Source of the DNA: Rhodoplanes sp. Z2-YC6860
Lineage (GTDB): Bacteria > Pseudomonadota > Alphaproteobacteria > Rhizobiales > Xanthobacteraceae
DNA: 64,000 nt
Reading direction: 5' to 3'
NCBI RefSeq assembly: GCF_001579845.1
Contig: NZ_CP007440.1
Span: 3,184,029 to 3,248,028, forward strand
Position numbers and translations under genes: made by a program. This document shows, piece after piece, positions 60,984 through 64,000 of this stretch. The notes under the pieces are model-generated. The model did no database searches. It was not told the origin of the DNA and saw nothing but the letters and a program-made list of their open reading frames with translations. Every line of letters starts with the position of its first letter. Positions within the stretch are counted from its first letter, which is position 1.

Positions 60984-61766
60984 GTGCTCGAGCTCTATCA
61001 CAACAACATCTCGGTCTGCGCGCAGAAGGTCCGCGTCGTCCTCTCGGAAAAAGACCAGCCGTGGACCAACCATCATCTGAGTCTCGCGCGCGGTGAACAG
61101 CTCACGCCCGAGTTCAAGGCGATGAATCCGCGCGGCGTGGTGCCGGTGCTGGTGCATGACGGCAACGTCATCGTCGAGTCGAGTGTCATTTGCGCCTATC
61201 TCGATGAGGTGTTTCCGGACCCGCCGCTGATGCCGAAGAAGCCGGTGGAGCGGGCGACGATGCGGCTCTGGTGCAAGCTTCCCGACGACATCCTGCACAT
61301 GGCTTGCGCCACGGTGAGCTTTGCGGTTTCGTTCGGGCCCCAGCTCAAGAAGCAGATGGGCGACGGCCTCGAGGAGCGGCTGATGAAGATGCCGGACCCC
61401 GCACGGCGCGAGCGGCAGCGGGCGCTCATCGAAAAGGGCATCGAGACGCCGTTCTTCCGCGACCACATCAAGGTGTTCGAGAAGACCTTCGGTGAGATGG
61501 AGGCGCAGCTTGCCAGGACCAAGTGGCTCGCCTCGGACACGTACACGTTGGCCGATGCCGAGATCACGCCCTATGTCGAACGCATCGACCGGCTTGGCCT
61601 CGACGCCATGTGGGAGAAGCGCCCGCGTCTTGCCGACTGGTTCGCCCGCATCAAGGCGCGGCCGAGCTTCAAGGCGATTTCCGATTATCCGCCGACCGAT
61701 TACGACGACACCGGCCGTGACGGCCGCAAGAGCTGGTCGCGGATCAAGGAGCTGATCGCGTCCTAA
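60984..61766 (+). CDS. Glutathione S-transferase family protein
   Basis: This is a 260-residue GST. The GTG at 60984 (after caggga) starts the thioredoxin-like domain VLELYHNNISVCAQKVRVVL; the glutathione-site Glu-Ser pair is in IVESSVICAYLDE near residue 65. A helical C-terminal domain follows (DAEITPYVERIDRLGL). The catalytic Ser/Cys position reads N-I-S-V-C. It conjugates or reduces electrophiles, or isomerises ring-cleavage products. It may belong to the preceding catabolic cluster. Confidence 0.88.
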   Translation: MLELYHNNISVCAQKVRVVLSEKDQPWTNHHLSLARGEQLTPEFKAMNPRGVVPVLVHDGNVIVESSVICAYLDEVFPDPPLMPKKPVERATMRLWCKLPDDILHMACATVSFAVSFGPQLKKQMGDGLEERLMKMPDPARRERQRALIEKGIETPFFRDHIKVFEKTFGEMEAQLARTKWLASDTYTLADAEITPYVERIDRLGLDAMWEKRPRLADWFARIKARPSFKAISDYPPTDYDDTGRDGRKSWSRIKELIAS

Positions 61767-61802
61767 TCTGACTGCGTCAGAAGAGAGCGAAGCGCCTATT
61801 GT

Positions 61803-61831
61803 TGTGCCCTCTCCCACAAGGAGAGGGCACA
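61803..61831. terminator. Hairpin between convergent genes
   Basis: tgtgccctctcc and ggagagggcaca form a perfect 12-bp stem with a 5-base loop between the GST and the leftward 61864 gene. It probably serves both directions; no T-run. Confidence 0.65.
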
Positions 61832-61863
61832 GTAACGAACGACGGCACTTTGACGCAGTAGAA

Positions 61864-62553
61864 CTAGCCGGCGACGCGAAGAAAGCGGTGCTGCACCAGG
61901 GTCGTGACCAGCGCGACCTTTTCCTCATCGGTCAGTTCGCCGGGCAGTTCGCGCACATAGAATGCGCCGGTTTCCGCGATGAACGTGATGGCCGACACCG
62001 CGATCGAATTGATGGCGAATTCCACCGTGCCATCGCCGCTCAACAGTTCGAGATTGCCGCCGGTCTCCTGCATCAGCAGTCTGCCGATCCGCTGGTCGAT
62101 GACGCGCCGGTTGAGGCTGACGCTGCGGTCGTCGTGCCAGCAGTCCGGCAGCGGCTCACCGTACATCGTCTCGTAACGCGCGGCGAACTCCGCGAACGTC
62201 GCGGTCGGCACGTCGGGAAACGTACCGCGCTCGGGCTTGGGCGCATTGCTCGGCGCGTGCGGCAGATAGATGCCGTAGTGGCGCTCGCAGAACTCCATGT
62301 ACTGCCGGGTGAACAGCACGAACTGGTGCCACACCTCGTCGACGCGGTGCGAGTACATGTCCCAGATCCGGCTGCGGTCGGCCCGGTTCAGGTACAGGAA
62401 GCGCTTGACCTCGCGGAACAGCGCGTCCGCTTCCTCCGCGTTCGCGCAGAGGCGGTCCTTCACCAGCTTCTCGATCAGATAAGGCGCCTCGAAGTCGAGC
62501 GAGGCGGTGCTCGCCCTGCCGGCGCTCTCCGCAGGATTCGCGGTCGCAAGCAT
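61864..62553 (-). CDS. Glycine-rich-domain (GRDP/DUF1399-like) protein
   Basis: This 229-residue cytoplasmic protein (start ATG 62553) has the central stretch VDEVWHQFVLFTRQYMEFCE and then HYGIYLPHAP near residues 72-105. It recalls the W-H-x-x-x-L-x-T-x-x-Y...C...G...H-x-P pattern of plant glycine-rich-domain proteins and their bacterial relatives; function unknown. A C-terminal domain (from about residue 150) has no match. Its ATG overlaps the stop of the Cys-rich gene by one base (TAATG), so both are made together. Confidence 0.6.
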   Translation of the reverse strand: MLATANPAESAGRASTASLDFEAPYLIEKLVKDRLCANAEEADALFREVKRFLYLNRADRSRIWDMYSHRVDEVWHQFVLFTRQYMEFCERHYGIYLPHAPSNAPKPERGTFPDVPTATFAEFAARYETMYGEPLPDCWHDDRSVSLNRRVIDQRIGRLLMQETGGNLELLSGDGTVEFAINSIAVSAITFIAETGAFYVRELPGELTDEEKVALVTTLVQHRFLRVAG

Positions 62554-63032
62554 TACTGCGCCTTGGTCTGCGGAATGCAGGTGCAGACGCCACAATAGTT
62601 GGTGCAGTGGCTCTGGCAGGTGCCGCAGGAGCAGATACAGACACAGGTGTCAGCCACGGCCTTGCGAAGCTGCATGGTGAGCCGGCCTGCCCGCACCGGC
62701 ACCATCTCGTCGCCGCTCAACGCCGGGCCGTTGCCAAACTCGGTGGTGCGGGTCTTGATGACCGTGATGCGCGCGCCTTTCCGGATCAGCACGAAGCGCT
62801 TGCCGAGCGTGTTGCCCTGGACGTCTCCGGTGTCGACGATGTCGTCCTTGGCGATCTCGACGCTGGTGGTCGTGTCCGATATCGACGCGTAGAGCCGGAT
62901 GTAGCCGTCACGATCGGTCTCGCCGATGAAGCCGCGCAGCACCGACACGTCGTCGCTGCCGCCCTTCAACGCCGTTTGCAGTTGCTCGTTCGGCGCGAAT
63001 GCCGCCTCAGTCGAACGTCCAGCCTTGGCCAT
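62553..63032 (-). CDS. Protein with cysteine-rich C-terminal tail
   Basis: This 159-residue protein starts at an ATG with a perfect gaaggaggcg ribosome site. The first 115 residues form a beta-rich domain (LRGFIGETDRDGYIRLYA, SVEIAKDDIVD, GKRFVLIRKGARITVIKT). The last 30 residues hold nine cysteines, spaced 2, 2, 2, 3, 4, 4, 3 and 2 apart. The tail could bind metal or be a modified-peptide core; no family is recognised. It is coupled to the 61864 gene. No signal peptide. Confidence 0.65.
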   Translation of the reverse strand: MAKAGRSTEAAFAPNEQLQTALKGGSDDVSVLRGFIGETDRDGYIRLYASISDTTTSVEIAKDDIVDTGDVQGNTLGKRFVLIRKGARITVIKTRTTEFGNGPALSGDEMVPVRAGRLTMQLRKAVADTCVCICSCGTCQSHCTNYCGVCTCIPQTKAQ

Positions 63033-63474
63033 GGTCGCCTCCTTCAAAAATCTCGCGAATATGGCGCGCATCGTGGCATGGCAAAGGATACCGTTGGCAG
63101 TAATGGGGTAGGGGTGCGCCGTGGGCTTCGGCACACCCGGGTTGGCGCTTGGGGAAGAACGGTCCCGCCGGGTGGACCGTAATGCTCAGGCTACTGCACA
63201 TCGTCGGCGCTCACGCTTGGCGCGGTGTTTCCGCGGAGATGTGACGCGCGTATGACGACCTTGATCGTTCTTTCAACGATACGGCAACCTTGATGTAAAT
63301 TGCACCAGCGTCTCATGCGGTCGAGCAGTTGTTCGTCATGTGCGCCATTATGCGCAGCAGGCTACCGTCGAAGCCCTTGTTTCTTCCACTAACATCGCGG
63401 CTGCTGAAGAATGTCCTGGTGTTCAGCGACGAAAACATCGCGCTGAGTGCAGCCTGAGCCGTGTGGGTGATCGC
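63033..63474. other. About 440 bases without a recognised gene
   Basis: It should carry the promoters of the leftward Cys-rich gene and of the rightward peptidase gene. No convincing ORF, RNA family or repeat was seen. A leftward frame at 63313-63744 is antisense to the peptidase and rejected. Confidence 0.4.
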
Positions 63475-64000
63475 ATGACTCCTGAGGATACAAGATCGGA
63501 AGCGCAGAAGGCCAAACAAGACGACTTGGAGGGTCATAAGAGTCCGATTGCTTCTGAATGGGTGAAAGAAGCGGTTGGCCTGATGAGCGCGGCAAAATGG
63601 GCAGCCCACAAAATCAAATACCCCAAGCTTTCCAAAACAGAGTTTCTTCTGGTGAAGGAGCAGAAACCGTCGGCCGGCGCGGTGCTGTACGCTGACGGAA
63701 GCTCCTATATCAAGATCAATGATGGAATAATTCTTTTTCTCCATGAGATAACTCAGGCGCTTGGTTCCGGAATCAACTCATACGACGGAACGCGCTTGAT
63801 CGAAGCGGCTGCAAACGCGCCTGCCGAAGTCGATAAATGTCTTCGGCAAGCTTACGAAAATTATCAAGAGCGTTTGGATTGGCAGGAGATCGCGCCATTT
63901 TCTCTTAAGTTGGGGCCGAAAGCGACGCAGATCGCGGCCTCAAACACGGCGGCAGCCATCCTGTTCACGATCTTGCATGAATATGGCCACGCGGCGTTAC
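63475..64000 (+). CDS. HEXXH metallopeptidase-like protein, 3' end missing
   Basis: The frame is open from ATG 63475 (in-frame GTG at 63463) to the window end: 175 residues. It begins MTPEDTRSEAQKAKQDDLEG and ends in ILFTILHEYGHAAL, where HEYGH is a zinc-protease HEXXH motif. A hydrophilic leader is followed by a mixed domain. No signal peptide. Lower GC than its neighbours suggests transfer. It might be an ImmA/IrrE-like or Lit-like peptidase, but only the motif is seen, so this is a guess. Confidence 0.7.
   Translation, partial: MTPEDTRSEAQKAKQDDLEGHKSPIASEWVKEAVGLMSAAKWAAHKIKYPKLSKTEFLLVKEQKPSAGAVLYADGSSYIKINDGIILFLHEITQALGSGINSYDGTRLIEAAANAPAEVDKCLRQAYENYQERLDWQEIAPFSLKLGPKATQIAASNTAAAILFTILHEYGHAAL

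Noticed and set aside
1-64000. CRISPR arrays, transposases, integrases, rRNA
   Set aside because: Looked for regularly spaced repeats, DDE or Tyr/Ser recombinase motifs and rRNA stretches; none recognised. The only tandem arrays are the 12-bp and 13-bp ones listed.

Overview
The window looks like chromosome from a GC-rich alphaproteobacterium of the order Hyphomicrobiales (Rhizobiales), probably near Bradyrhizobium, Rhodopseudomonas or Pseudolabrys. The reasons are the uniformly high GC3 coding, the type of intergenic palindromes (7430-7565, 36040-36151, 41711-41759), the short 'RAAE...WLKL' protein at 21205, the H-NS relative at 23737, and the abundance of Bug/TctC receptors and branched-chain-type ABC systems. 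No rRNA, complete tRNA, CRISPR array or transposase was seen.

Layout. 1-357 is the end of a PaaI-type thioesterase. 365-7389 is one forward run: a spermidine/putrescine-type ABC transporter, a 4,5-dihydroxyphthalate decarboxylase-like protein, a creatinase-like M24 protein and an asparaginase. 7608-13913 is an amidohydrolase joined to a LivHMGJ system, with livF divergent. 13932-17660 is a three-subunit molybdenum hydroxylase, divergent from a Bug receptor plus a second decarboxylase-like protein (17842-19875). A 12-bp palindrome is shared by the livJ/livF and hydroxylase/receptor intergenic regions, which ties these blocks into one probable regulon for an N-containing substrate.

19900-27000 is an accessory, lower-GC stretch: a frameshifted acyltransferase, a Flp pilin stub ending in a Bug gene, several very small proteins, an H-NS-like protein, a series of intrinsic terminators with no genes between them, and an orphan beta-propeller protein. 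27027-35407 holds a TPP enzyme, a patatin, a KaiC-like ATPase coupled to a hybrid histidine kinase, and the ACT/PFL (UPF0210) pair. A small secreted Cys protein follows, then a decayed copy of the 3' end of the PFL gene.

36183-44242 reads leftward: GntR, DUF6166, a complete livJHMGF operon, a sterol desaturase-like protein, a small membrane protein and a zinc alcohol dehydrogenase. 44339-52088 carries three more Bug receptors next to small catabolic enzymes, and a tandem glycine riboswitch in front of a DadA-like oxidoreductase. 52270-54899 is a NitT/TauT-type ABC operon. 54906-61766 is a second GntR-controlled catabolic cluster (Ldh-type dehydrogenase, Bug receptor, TPP enzyme, Tat-exported amidohydrolase, GST). 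61864-63032 is a coupled pair, one with a Cys-rich tail. The window ends inside an HEYGH metallopeptidase gene.

Overall this is a nutrient-scavenging region: six Bug receptors without TctA/TctB partners, four ABC uptake systems, and many hydrolases and oxidoreductases whose substrates cannot be fixed from sequence alone.
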